DNA of 21,712 nucleotides, from the NCBI GenBank assembly GCA_964654015.1, contig CAZZHQ010000038.1, forward strand, positions 1-21,712. The letters run 5' to 3'. The translations under genes were made by a program, and so were the position numbers. The notes under the pieces were generated by a model. It did not search any database. It worked only from the letters and a program-made list of their open reading frames with translations, and was not told the DNA's origin. Positions 1 to 8,480 of this stretch are shown in pieces (the first letter of the stretch is position 1; each line of letters opens with the position of its first letter). The DNA comes from JAUUZT01 sp964654015 (lineage in GTDB: Bacteria > Chloroflexota > Dehalococcoidia > GIF9 > AB-539-J10).

Positions 1-81
1 GTGATCTGGATATTGCCACATTTTCATTTCAAAACAAGTAGCCTGGATGGAGTTACACGATAATATAGTAAAGGAGAAGAT

Positions 82-717
82 ATGACAGATTTAAATGAAT
101 TAACCGAAGCAGTAGTAGCTGGAGATAGTGAGACTGCGGTGAAGCTGACGAAGGAAGCCATGGCTAAGAAGGTAGCAGCCAGGGAAATACTGGGCTCGTG
201 GCTTTTACCCAGCATGGAGATAATAGGGGAGCAATTTGAGAAGGGGGATGTATTCTTTCCTGAGTTATTAATGGCAGCGAATGCGATGAAGGCAGCGGTA
301 TCGTTACTGAAACCTGAGCTGGCGAAGACGAAGGGAGTTACCGCTGGCAAGTATTTAATAGGGACGGTGCCTGGAGATGCGCATGACATAGGCAAAAACA
401 TCGTAATAATGATGCTGGAGCAGAATGGGTGGGAAGTAACAGACCTGGGGATAGACGTACCAGAGGAGAAATTCTGTAAAGCGGTCAAAGAAGGGGACTA
501 CGATATTCTTGGGCTTTCGGCGTTACTGACATTTACTATGCCGATGGTAGTTGATGTATTAAACGCACTCAAAGCTGAAGGGTTAAGGGATAAGGTGAAG
601 GTAATGATAGGTGGTGCGCCGGTGACGCAACAATTTGCTGACGAAGTAGGAGCAGATGCCTATGCTAATGATGCGGTTGAGGCTGTTAAAAAAGCTAAGG
701 CATTAATCGGTAGATAA
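82..717 (+). CDS. Corrinoid (cobalamin-binding) methyl-carrier protein, MtbC/MttC-like
   Basis: This 211-residue cytoplasmic protein carries a corrinoid that shuttles a methyl group between a substrate-specific methyltransferase and an acceptor methyltransferase, as MtmC, MtbC and MttC do for methylamines. The N-terminal half (about residues 1-88) is the helical B12-binding cap and the C-terminal half is a Rossmann-like cobalamin domain. The base-off/His-on signature DxHxxG is visible as D99-A-H101-D-I-G104, with His101 the predicted lower cobalt ligand; the later GLSALLT and IGGAPV segments match the family. The length is typical. The start is set by AAGGAG ahead of the ATG. No methyltransferase lies downstream, so the substrate cannot be named; a partner may lie left of the window. 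A methoxy- or glycine-betaine-type system is equally possible. The family call is very secure and the substrate open. Confidence 0.93.
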   Translation: MTDLNELTEAVVAGDSETAVKLTKEAMAKKVAAREILGSWLLPSMEIIGEQFEKGDVFFPELLMAANAMKAAVSLLKPELAKTKGVTAGKYLIGTVPGDAHDIGKNIVIMMLEQNGWEVTDLGIDVPEEKFCKAVKEGDYDILGLSALLTFTMPMVVDVLNALKAEGLRDKVKVMIGGAPVTQQFADEVGADAYANDAVEAVKKAKALIGR

Positions 718-733
718 AATTAGTAATGATAAA

Positions 734-789
734 GAGGTTAGACTGTTTATTCTGTAAATTAGTCAGCCCTGCCATACAGTGTAAACCTC
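734..789. repeat. Imperfect inverted repeat between corrinoid gene and asparagine-synthetase-like gene
   Basis: GAGGTTAGACTGT (734-746) is nearly the reverse complement of ACAGTGTAAACCTC (776-789), with one extra base and one mismatch and a loop of about 29 bases. It lies in the 109-bp gap between two plus-strand genes. There is no T-tract after it, so it is not a standard intrinsic terminator; it could be an attenuator, an operator or chance. The remaining gap bases show only the Shine-Dalgarno AAGGAG before the next gene. Confidence 0.3.
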
Positions 790-826
790 CCATTGATAGG
801 CAGTAAATATAAGGAGAACGGATAAG

Positions 827-2575
827 ATGCCAGGTATAGCAGGTGGTTTTGGTGTCGATAGTACAAAAATGGTTTCACAGTTGTGCTATCGGGACTACAC
901 CAGTATTAGTACAGTCTCGTCTGAGGCGGCGCAATTTTCAGTGGCGTACCACAAAACAGCCAGGGACTCGGATTGGGCAATATACAAAGACCATAACACG
1001 GTAGCCGTTGTATGGGGGCAAGCTCCGACGACATTGAGTATACCTCTTATTCGGGAGGCCATACTTGACCCATCAAAGCTTAGAGGGCTTGATGGCTCCT
1101 GGGCTCTGGCAGCGATTTGCGGGAAAAAGGTTCTTATTGCTACGGATCGTATCGCCAGTAGGCCTATTTTCTACTCCGAACAGTCACCTATCATGGTGGC
1201 ATCAGAGATAAAAGGAATACTACCAGTCATTAATAAATGGTCTCCTGACGACCTATGGCTGATGGATTTCTTGACCTTTGACTTTGGATGGGGCGATAGA
1301 ACAATTGTAAAGGAGATAAAAGCTCTCCCACCTGCAACGGCACTAATTGCCGATGAGAAATCATATAAAATACAACGTTATGCGGAATGGCTCTTCCCTG
1401 TCACTGAGAAACCTGAAGATTATGTAGTTGAACTGGCTCGACGGTATAAAATTGCTATAGAAAACACATTGAGTAATCTTCCAAAACAATTGAAGATAGG
1501 ATTCGACCTCAGTGGCGGATTAGATAGCCGTGTTATGGCATCGGTTGCCAGAAATCGTATCGACCAAACATTTACATATGATGATAACCCGCCTGGCGGT
1601 CGGAATCCCGTCATAGCTAGCAGGATTGCAAAAGAGCTGGGATTAAAAAATGAACTGTCTGGTTTTGGAGGAAAAAAAGCATGGACTAATATACTGGAAG
1701 ACTCCATCTGGGCAACTGATAGCATGAAATCATGGTTACACTATCATGGTGTTACCTCTATCTGGGAGAATCGAGCTCAGCAGGTAGGTGTAATGATTTC
1801 GGCCAGTGGGCAGGGGGAGTTTTTCGGTGAAGATATAGTGGAAGAATATTTATCCGAGCCTCCTGTAGATGCGTTATTACGCAGGTTTCAGATCTGTGAC
1901 TCAGCTATTGTCGGGGAGTTATTTGTAAATAAACAGGATTGGAATCCAAGATATTCATTACAGTCGGCCTTGGAAAATAGCGAGGGTAGACCGGGTCGTG
2001 AACGAATTCTCCGTGCTGTATACGATAATTTTTATCCAAATTTCCACTATAGGGGAAAACCTGCCAGGTCCGTCATTGAGATTATCAACCTGCTGGTTAA
2101 CTGCTCCTTAATAGATTGGATAGGAGCTATGCCTTCATCTATGCGGGATCGTCGTATACTCAAGGGAAGATTACCTGGAGCTTATACAAAACTCAAACTG
2201 GAATTAGCTCGTTATATTAACAGTGGTATCGAAAATATCTCTTGCGAACGTTCTTACTTCCCTCCAAAGAGTTCTTACTTGTGTCATGCTGCATATTTCA
2301 TATCTAAGTATATGCTGAACCGTTTGAAACAACATCATTCTCTCTCTAATATTAAAGGTTGGCTTATTGAAGACGGTGAATTTAAAACCATTATTGAAAA
2401 AGGATTAACAGCATTACACTGCATACCTGGGATAAATACGGAGAAGGTGTGGGAGTACTGGAACAGTTATCAAAAGGGTCAAAAAAGTCAAAAAGACTTG
2501 ACTCTCTTTTTTACTGAACTTTCAACGGCAGGCCTCTGGCTGCATCGAGCTCAGGAAAGATTCCCCTCAAAATAG
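827..2575 (+). CDS. Asparagine synthetase-like amide ligase with degenerate glutaminase domain
   Basis: A 582-residue AsnB-family protein. The N-terminal Ntn/class II amidotransferase fold is recognisable (LDGSWALA at 88-95, TDRIASRPIFY at 106-116, SEIKGIL at 126-132), but the protein begins Met-Pro-Gly-Ile-Ala-Gly. Proline stands where active enzymes have the nucleophilic cysteine, so glutamine hydrolysis should be lost. The C-terminal synthetase domain keeps the ATP-pyrophosphatase P-loop SGGLDS at residues 229-234, so acyl adenylation is likely retained. Such proteins are common in polysaccharide loci, where amide formation on sugar acids is suspected, and a distant relative is the lasso-peptide cyclase McjC. 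AAGGAG ten bases upstream supports the ATG. It converges on the minus-strand glycan operon with an 18-bp gap and is the only glycan-type gene on the plus strand. The fold is certain; the substrate is unknown. Confidence 0.85.
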   Translation: MPGIAGGFGVDSTKMVSQLCYRDYTSISTVSSEAAQFSVAYHKTARDSDWAIYKDHNTVAVVWGQAPTTLSIPLIREAILDPSKLRGLDGSWALAAICGKKVLIATDRIASRPIFYSEQSPIMVASEIKGILPVINKWSPDDLWLMDFLTFDFGWGDRTIVKEIKALPPATALIADEKSYKIQRYAEWLFPVTEKPEDYVVELARRYKIAIENTLSNLPKQLKIGFDLSGGLDSRVMASVARNRIDQTFTYDDNPPGGRNPVIASRIAKELGLKNELSGFGGKKAWTNILEDSIWATDSMKSWLHYHGVTSIWENRAQQVGVMISASGQGEFFGEDIVEEYLSEPPVDALLRRFQICDSAIVGELFVNKQDWNPRYSLQSALENSEGRPGRERILRAVYDNFYPNFHYRGKPARSVIEIINLLVNCSLIDWIGAMPSSMRDRRILKGRLPGAYTKLKLELARYINSGIENISCERSYFPPKSSYLCHAAYFISKYMLNRLKQHHSLSNIKGWLIEDGEFKTIIEKGLTALHCIPGINTEKVWEYWNSYQKGQKSQKDLTLFFTELSTAGLWLHRAQERFPSK

Positions 2576-2593
2576 TATGCGGAAATAATTTGA

Positions 2594-3379
2594 TCAATTC
2601 ATTTTGGCATAAAGGTAACCGAGCGGAGACTGACCATCCCAACTTAACTCTGTCGTAAATCCTACTTCCTCCAATAACTTACGAATCTCCTCATGTTTGA
2701 GTTCTGAAACATTGTCATGGAACTCCATCGCTATTTTATTTATTCTTCGTAGATAGTCTTTCGGGGTTGACATAAGTATTGAACCTTCAGCCCCCTCACA
2801 ATCCATTTTCAGGAAATCAATTTTAGGCAGGTTATTTTTATCAATTATGTACTGTAAGGTGATGGTTGGGACGTTTACATATTTTTCCAGTTTGCCCTTA
2901 ATGTTATGGTCAAATAGTAAATGACCTCCAGGTATTTCAGCGAGGAATAATTTTGTATATCCATTCTCGGCGCTAACGGCAACGCTATGAACAAAAACAT
3001 TGCTCAGATCGTTATTACTAACGTTACGATTGAGAAACTCAATATTTCCTTGGAATGGTTCAAATGAGTAAACCTTGTTTCGTGTTCGCTGTGCAGCAAA
3101 CATAGTAAATACTCCAACATTGGCTCCGATATCCACAACAATGTCATTAGTTTCAATGGTAAAACCAGAAGGATTATAGACCTCCATTCGGAATATTTCA
3201 TTCATTATTACCAGAAGGTGACTATCTTTCGCTGCCTCAATTCGAAGCCCATTTCTAAGAATTACCACGTCAGTCCCTTTACCGTTGATTGTTTGAATGC
3301 AAATCTGCCACCAGTTTTTATATTCGCGGATTAGTGACACGAGGTACTTAAAATTACTCGATAAACTACCGATTGTCAT
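2594..3379 (-). CDS. FkbM family SAM-dependent methyltransferase (first copy)
   Basis: A 261-residue FkbM-type O-methyltransferase, a class that methylates hydroxyls of sugars and polyketides using S-adenosylmethionine. Motif I is VVDIGANVGVF (residues 81-91), the acidic SAM-ribose motif is SFEPF (105-109), and the FkbM hallmark LKMDCEGAE is at 190-198. It is the last gene of the long minus-strand operon, 25 bases after the GT4 stop, with AGGAG seven bases before its ATG. Its N-terminal 70 residues precede the Rossmann core, as is usual for family members in glycan loci. It probably O-methylates a sugar of the glycan; the position and sugar cannot be inferred. A second, divergent FkbM protein is at 12740-13621. 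Confidence 0.92.
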   Translation of the reverse strand: MTIGSLSSNFKYLVSLIREYKNWWQICIQTINGKGTDVVILRNGLRIEAAKDSHLLVIMNEIFRMEVYNPSGFTIETNDIVVDIGANVGVFTMFAAQRTRNKVYSFEPFQGNIEFLNRNVSNNDLSNVFVHSVAVSAENGYTKLFLAEIPGGHLLFDHNIKGKLEKYVNVPTITLQYIIDKNNLPKIDFLKMDCEGAEGSILMSTPKDYLRRINKIAMEFHDNVSELKHEEIRKLLEEVGFTTELSWDGQSPLGYLYAKMN

Positions 3380-3404
3380 ATATTAGCTCCTAATATTTAT
3401 TTAC

Positions 3405-4589
3405 CTAACGTATCCCGGCCTGTATAGAACTCTCAATAATCTGCTCCAGATTATCAACACTGGCCTGAATATCAAATCCCATAGCGGTCTCCCTGGCAGC
3501 TTTACTCATGACCTCCCAGTGAGGATGTTGCAGTACCTTAACAATTTTATTGGCAAACTCCTGGTAATCATCCATTTTGAACGAATATCCATTTATTCCA
3601 TCTTCTATAGGATAATTGGGATATCCATCAATGAGCGACTTTACTACGGGGATACCACAGGCCATCGCCTCAATGGTTATATTACCAATATTCTGGACTC
3701 TTGTTGGATTTGCTAATACCTTTGCACCGACATAAGCTACCTGTGTATGCTCGGGTTCCACAGGTCCGGCAAATACTACGTGGGACATTATATTCAGTCG
3801 CTCCGCCAATTCATTCAGGATAGTCATTTCGCTTCCGTCTCCAATAATTGTTATTTTGCAATCTGGAACGTTCTTAATAATCTCTGGGGCGGCCATTAGC
3901 AAAGTGTCACATCCTGTCTCTGGGTCCAAACGACCTATGAAAAGAATATTTTTCGTTGGGGACTCATGACTCGGCAGAAAAACTTTGGTATCGATACACA
4001 CAGGCAGATAATGCATGTTGTACTCTATACCCATTCCATTTAGAGCTTTTTCCATCCATTTATCCAGTACTATTACCTTGTCCGCAGAATAGGAGCTTAT
4101 CAGCGCGCGTCGTTTAGTCATATTCAGCATGTTACAGAAATAGACTAGTAAAGGTATATGAAGTATCTTTTTGAGTATGATCCAGGGCGCAATTGGAGTA
4201 ATACCAAACTGTAAGCATTTGAGGGGCTTGGAGTCAAAATCCCAGGATGGTATTTGCTTGAGAATGATATCTGGCTTATTCTTTAAGTATAAGTACAATA
4301 AGAATATATACAGGTTGCAATACCTGATTGTGTTGGTGGCTACAGCCAGAAACCATGAAAGGCTCCACCGTTTGGACAGAGTTCTTATCGATGGAGGTAT
4401 CCTGATAATCCGGAAATTGGGAGAAACATTTTCCAGTGTTTTAGTGCTGGCTGGCTTTTGCACAAATGCGGATACAGTATATCCACGGTCACCCAGAGCT
4501 TTGAGTATTCTGTATCCCCGTGCCGAGCCTCCTCCAATAGAAGGAGGCAGGTCTCCCCAAATAACAAGTATCCTGCGTTTATCAGCCAC
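3405..4589 (-). CDS. GT4-family glycosyltransferase
   Basis: A 394-residue GT-B fold retaining glycosyltransferase of family 4. The N-terminal domain begins with a beta strand followed by the acceptor-side glycine loop SIGGGSARG (about 17-25). The donor domain has GRLDPETG (219-226), the IIGDGSE loop (about 248-254) and the nucleotide-sugar motif ending EAMACGIPVV (307-316), whose glutamate contacts the donor ribose. A hydrophobic stretch at about 88-103 suggests peripheral membrane contact. The start is GTG, supported by GAGGG nine bases upstream; the gene follows the asparagine-synthetase-like gene by 29 bases. It adds one sugar from an NDP-sugar to the lipid-linked glycan; donor and linkage are unknown. 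Confidence 0.92.
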   Translation of the reverse strand: MADKRRILVIWGDLPPSIGGGSARGYRILKALGDRGYTVSAFVQKPASTKTLENVSPNFRIIRIPPSIRTLSKRWSLSWFLAVATNTIRYCNLYIFLLYLYLKNKPDIILKQIPSWDFDSKPLKCLQFGITPIAPWIILKKILHIPLLVYFCNMLNMTKRRALISSYSADKVIVLDKWMEKALNGMGIEYNMHYLPVCIDTKVFLPSHESPTKNILFIGRLDPETGCDTLLMAAPEIIKNVPDCKITIIGDGSEMTILNELAERLNIMSHVVFAGPVEPEHTQVAYVGAKVLANPTRVQNIGNITIEAMACGIPVVKSLIDGYPNYPIEDGINGYSFKMDDYQEFANKIVKVLQHPHWEVMSKAARETAMGFDIQASVDNLEQIIESSIQAGIR

Positions 4590-4618
4590 TTTAAATTTCC
4601 CTCAGTACGTGAGAAAAG

Positions 4619-6427
4619 CTACTGGAGGCCTCCCTTGTCTTTAGAGTTGTTTTCAATCAAGAACAATCTCATGACAAGTATCCTTTTAAGAAAAGTAGTG
4701 TGGTCTATCTGCTGTCCAGAAGGTCTTCGCGAATTCCCTTGGAAGTAGTTCAGTATCTTGTTTCCTACGCGGGTTCCTCCTGGTAACTCCCTGGCAACCT
4801 TGATAGCTAATGTTTTTAAAGAGGGAGCCCTATGTTTGGGCTGTTCTTTCCTCCAGTCTTCTATTAAGATTCGGTGGATTGTTTCAGGCGGTATAATGAT
4901 GTCCAGTTTACTATCCTGAGAGAGGATCAGTGATTCGATTGAGTTATACTGAGTGCTAAATTCTTGTTCCCAATTGGCTACATAACCTGAAGTACTTGCT
5001 CTAGGAGCCTTAAACAGGGTTGGAAACATCTCCGTAATGGTTGCTATGTAGATATATTTTTGACGTCTTAGAGAACCAGGAATCTTGACCAAGAAATCCA
5101 GTATTGAATTATCGAGAAGCGGTTCGCGAATGGATGTAAACTGGCCAGGGAAGAATTCTCGCCACGGAAAATGCCGGTTTGGCAGTTCCTGGTCAACACG
5201 AAGGAATTCTCTGTAGTTGTCGTGATGATCCCTCATAGAAGGGCTTTGCTTCAATATCTGCAACATGAGTCCATCCAGTCCATTATACAGAGTGTTATAT
5301 ATTCCTTCTGGAAGTATATGTTTTGTCCACGATAAGGCACTAAAGTCGCAAATAGTTGGATAATTAACAAGGGTTAAGCATGTGTCCGCCGTAAATAAAG
5401 CACTTGTTGTTTTAGCGGAAAATTCACCGGCCATCTCCATCCACGCATCTACCTCGTCACAGAAATTAGCTAATCCCTGTCCCATTTGTGCATTATGCTT
5501 GATTACACTAACTAGATTGCCTTTGTAGCTCTGTATGGTCTTGTGAGAGTATCCCAGAGATGTTGCCATCTCCTTGGCAACATATGCGTCACTGTTCAAC
5601 GCCGGTTCACCAAGAGCATAGGAGAAGCAGTTAACATCGGCGACATTTAATTTATGAAGTAATCCCAGAATGCCAATGCTATCATAACCACCACTGAGAG
5701 AAAGGAAAACCTTTGGATTGTCTTTCAACCTTATTCTGACACTCTCAATAAGTAACTCAGACAGTTCTGCACGCAGTGTTTTTTCATCAAAATTCGAATA
5801 GGCATTGGTAAATTCATATGACCAGTATCTGGTTGAATGAAATCCGTCTCTGGCTAATTCATGAATGCTGGCTCGTTCTGGGATACGAATGTTCTCAAAT
5901 AGTGTACGGTCATTATAGATAACACCGCTAGCCAGATAACAGGCTACTCCAACGGTGTCTATGTTAACATCAGCCGTGGGATGGAGGTAGAGGGAACTTG
6001 ATAGCCAGTAGTTCCCCATGTATTTACTTGAGAAGACCTTTCGCGAGTTCAGCCTATCGGTTATCAATGATATTGAGTCATTACGCTTGTCAATTAACAG
6101 TATTGCGAATGAACCATTGATATCTTTCGCAAAGTGCAATCCCTGTCTCTTGTATTCCCCCATCAAATATTCCGCCTTATTGCTCGTACCCGTGGTATTG
6201 TACACTTCCCCGTGGAGTATCAGTGTAATCTGGTTCTTTTCGTCTACCGCAATCTGAGTTGAGTGTGCACATGCAACATAAACAATGTAACTCCTGGTGG
6301 TAATTGATATATTTGGCTGAACTTTGGCTATCTCAATAAAACTGTTGCAGCAAGCGGCGTCTTGTGAATCGTCTTGCCTTGGACAAAACATGGCCAGGAA
6401 GTTTGAAGGTGAATACTTCTTTGTCAT
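4619..6427 (-). CDS. Asparagine synthetase-like protein (second, divergent copy)
   Basis: A protein of 602 residues from the ATG chosen here; an in-frame TTG at 6451 would add eight residues and overlap the upstream glycosyltransferase stop by 14 bases. Remnants of the glutaminase fold are HGEVYN (72-77), matching NGEIYN of AsnB, and NGSFAILLIDK (104-114). No Cys stands at the N-terminal nucleophile position, so glutamine-dependent ammonia release is unlikely. The ATP-pyrophosphatase loop is SGGYDS (245-250), so substrate adenylation may persist. It sits between a GT2 and a GT4 gene inside the operon, which points to amide or ester-type ligation on the glycan or an activated sugar acid. It is clearly not a recent duplicate of the 827-2575 protein, since shared identity is confined to motifs. 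Its function is unproven. Confidence 0.82.
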   Translation of the reverse strand: MTKKYSPSNFLAMFCPRQDDSQDAACCNSFIEIAKVQPNISITTRSYIVYVACAHSTQIAVDEKNQITLILHGEVYNTTGTSNKAEYLMGEYKRQGLHFAKDINGSFAILLIDKRNDSISLITDRLNSRKVFSSKYMGNYWLSSSLYLHPTADVNIDTVGVACYLASGVIYNDRTLFENIRIPERASIHELARDGFHSTRYWSYEFTNAYSNFDEKTLRAELSELLIESVRIRLKDNPKVFLSLSGGYDSIGILGLLHKLNVADVNCFSYALGEPALNSDAYVAKEMATSLGYSHKTIQSYKGNLVSVIKHNAQMGQGLANFCDEVDAWMEMAGEFSAKTTSALFTADTCLTLVNYPTICDFSALSWTKHILPEGIYNTLYNGLDGLMLQILKQSPSMRDHHDNYREFLRVDQELPNRHFPWREFFPGQFTSIREPLLDNSILDFLVKIPGSLRRQKYIYIATITEMFPTLFKAPRASTSGYVANWEQEFSTQYNSIESLILSQDSKLDIIIPPETIHRILIEDWRKEQPKHRAPSLKTLAIKVARELPGGTRVGNKILNYFQGNSRRPSGQQIDHTTFLKRILVMRLFLIENNSKDKGGLQ

Positions 6428-6437
6428 TTTAATGTTC

Positions 6438-7391
6438 TTATACCTTGACAAGTTTTGATTTGCAGTTCACTGCTATCTCCATCATCCTCGTTCCGATAGT
6501 ACCACCAAGCAGAGAGGTGAGCAAGTAAGCAGTAAGAGAGGGTTGCCTCAAATTACGGGGGTGAAGTGTGATTGCTTTTAACAGATGCTTTCGAGCTGGT
6601 CCCATACGACGCTGAGAGTAATAGTTTGTTCCAACTCTTAAATGTGCATAGCTACAGGCTCTACGCCTCAAAGCCATTACTTCTTCTGGAAGATCTGACG
6701 CAGAGAACAGTTTATTGAGTACGTATAGCCGGTCGTCCGCGAATTTGTATCCTTCTCTCATACCTTTCATTTCTGGATAGATTCGAAAGCTAGCGAGGAG
6801 TTGTCGAATATAACCGACCTTGCACTTTAAGCCAATTCTAAGCCACAGGTCGTAGTCCATAGTCCTGTGTAGATGGGTATCAAGATAACCCACCTCTTTA
6901 ATAACATCTTTCCTGAGAAACACCGCCGGCTGAGGAATCATATTATGGCCACACAGCATATCTTCTAAATCGAAGTCCGTAGCGGGATACTGGTCTATGA
7001 CTTCGCCAGATTCATCTATATTGTTACAATCCCCATAAACCATACCCACGTCTTTATGTCCAGCCAGCCAGCTCACTGCTGTTTCCACTGCTAGCGGCAA
7101 GTAGGTATCATCCGAGTTAAGGTAGGCGATAATTTCTCCGTTGGACATTTTCCAGCCTTTGTTTATTGCGTCAGATTGACCTTCGTCAGGTTCGGACAAC
7201 CAGAGCATATTATAGTAGCCATCATATTTCTTGATGATTTCAAGTGTGTTATCAGTTGAACCGCCATCAACGATTATGTGTTCAATATTGGGATATGTCT
7301 GGTTTTTTATAGAGAGTATAGTCTCCTCTATGAACCGGCCCTGATTTAATGAAGGGGTGACTATTGATACCAGAGGTAATTCTTGTGGCAT
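6438..7391 (-). CDS. GT2-family glycosyltransferase
   Basis: A 317-residue inverting GT-A fold glycosyltransferase. The N-terminus has VSIVTPSLNQG (8-18), the UDP/GDP-binding VDGGSTDNT (41-49), the EGQSDAINKG segment (70-79) and the metal-binding NSDD (92-95), all in the usual order and spacing. There are no membrane helices, so it acts at the cytoplasmic face on a lipid-linked acceptor. Its ATG directly abuts the gmd stop (TAAATG), with AAGGAA eight bases upstream inside gmd, which indicates translational coupling. Being next to gmd and fcl it may use GDP-fucose or a GDP-mannose derivative; that is inference from position only. Confidence 0.92.
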   Translation of the reverse strand: MPQELPLVSIVTPSLNQGRFIEETILSIKNQTYPNIEHIIVDGGSTDNTLEIIKKYDGYYNMLWLSEPDEGQSDAINKGWKMSNGEIIAYLNSDDTYLPLAVETAVSWLAGHKDVGMVYGDCNNIDESGEVIDQYPATDFDLEDMLCGHNMIPQPAVFLRKDVIKEVGYLDTHLHRTMDYDLWLRIGLKCKVGYIRQLLASFRIYPEMKGMREGYKFADDRLYVLNKLFSASDLPEEVMALRRRACSYAHLRVGTNYYSQRRMGPARKHLLKAITLHPRNLRQPSLTAYLLTSLLGGTIGTRMMEIAVNCKSKLVKV

Positions 7392-8480
7392 TTATGCGGT
7401 TCCTTGACCTGAACGCTCATTAACAGCAGATACATTGGCCTGCCACTGGTGCCAGCCGCTGAATTTATCCTCCAGGATAGCCTTTCCTTCTCCAACAGGT
7501 TCTAATCCCAGCATCTCCATGTCAGAATCCACCATAATTTTGACCAGCTCATTAAAAGTAACCTTTGGCGACCAGCCAAGTTTTTCCTTTGCCTTGGTTG
7601 CGTCTGCCAGTAAAGCTTCCACCTCAGTCGGCCTGAAGTAGCGCCGGTCTATCTCTACGTATTTCTTCCAATCCAGGTTAGCGTACGAGAACGCTTTCTC
7701 AAGAAACTCCTGAACAGAGTGCGTCTCGCCTGTACCAATCACAAAGTCATCGGGTTCATCCTGCTGTAACATCAGCCACATAACCTCCACGTATTCAGGG
7801 GCATAGCCCCAGTCTCGTTTCGCTGCCAGATTTCCCATATATAGCTTGTCTTGCTTTCCTTTGATGATATTAGCAATGGCTATAGTTATCTTCCTGGTGA
7901 CAAAAGTTTGCCCTCGTCGTGGCGATTCGTGATTGAACAGAATTCCGTTGCAGGCAAACAGATTATAACCTTCCCTGTAATTTACAGCCATCCAGTAAGC
8001 ATATAGCTTTGCTACAGCGTAGGGACTTCGGGGTCTAAAAACCGTATTTTCTTTCTGAGGTGGTGGAGCAGCACCGAATAGTTCACTACTCGATGCCTGG
8101 TAAAATCTTGACTTGATACCACTTCGGCGTAATGCCTCCAGTATCCTGGTTGTTCCCAATCCGGTAATATCACTCGTATATTCTGGTATATCGAAGCTGA
8201 CACGGACATGGCTTTGTGCCCCGAGGTGATAAATCTCATCTGGCTTCAGGTTATAGATTATATTGGAAAGCTGTTCCATGTTGGACAGGTCGCCATAATG
8301 AAGAAAAAGTTTTGTTGAAGGCAGGTGAGGGTCCTGATAGATGTGGTCAATGCGGTCTGTATTAAAGGTACTCGCCCTCCGGATAAGCCCGTGAACCTCA
8401 TAGCCTTTGCTAAGCAGAAATTCTGCCAGATATGAACCATCCTGCCCTGTTATACCTGTTATTAATGCTTTCTTAGTCAT
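7392..8480 (-). CDS. gmd: GDP-mannose 4,6-dehydratase
   Basis: This extended SDR converts GDP-D-mannose to GDP-4-dehydro-6-deoxy-D-mannose, the first step to GDP-L-fucose or GDP-rhamnose. The 362 residues match the family length. Visible are the nucleotide loop G9-I-T-G12-Q-D-G15, the RRAS(T/S)FNT segment (35-41) that binds NADP phosphate, S131/S132-E133, catalytic Y154-xxx-K158 and the diagnostic FNHESPRRGQTFVTRK. GGGAGG precedes the ATG by five bases, and the start overlaps the fcl stop by eight bases (ATGACTAA). The partner fcl is immediately upstream. Homologues act on GDP-manno-heptose (DmhA/WcbK), and as heptose genes lie in the same operon that alternative substrate deserves mention; the sequence looks like a canonical Gmd. 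Confidence 0.95.
   Translation of the reverse strand: MTKKALITGITGQDGSYLAEFLLSKGYEVHGLIRRASTFNTDRIDHIYQDPHLPSTKLFLHYGDLSNMEQLSNIIYNLKPDEIYHLGAQSHVRVSFDIPEYTSDITGLGTTRILEALRRSGIKSRFYQASSSELFGAAPPPQKENTVFRPRSPYAVAKLYAYWMAVNYREGYNLFACNGILFNHESPRRGQTFVTRKITIAIANIIKGKQDKLYMGNLAAKRDWGYAPEYVEVMWLMLQQDEPDDFVIGTGETHSVQEFLEKAFSYANLDWKKYVEIDRRYFRPTEVEALLADATKAKEKLGWSPKVTFNELVKIMVDSDMEMLGLEPVGEGKAILEDKFSGWHQWQANVSAVNERSGQGTA

Noticed and set aside
3..41. Twelve codons open from the left edge to a TAG, possibly the end of an upstream gene.
   Set aside because: Too short to recognise any family; the other frames are equally compatible, so no feature is called.
24..488. 154-codon open frame antisense to the corrinoid gene.
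   Set aside because: It is a shadow of the strongly conserved corrinoid protein and has no ribosome-binding site or family resemblance.
827..2575. Lasso-peptide cyclase (McjC-like) with a hidden precursor peptide.
   Set aside because: The AsnB-like protein lacks Cys, as McjC does, but no B1/B2 recognition or protease gene and no convincing precursor ORF is nearby; the context is glycan biosynthesis.
2576..2593. Bidirectional terminator in the 18-bp convergent gap.
   Set aside because: The gap is too short and shows no stem-loop.
4171..4644. 157-codon plus-strand open frame.
   Set aside because: It is antisense to a clear GT4 gene, low complexity in function, and lacks a Shine-Dalgarno.
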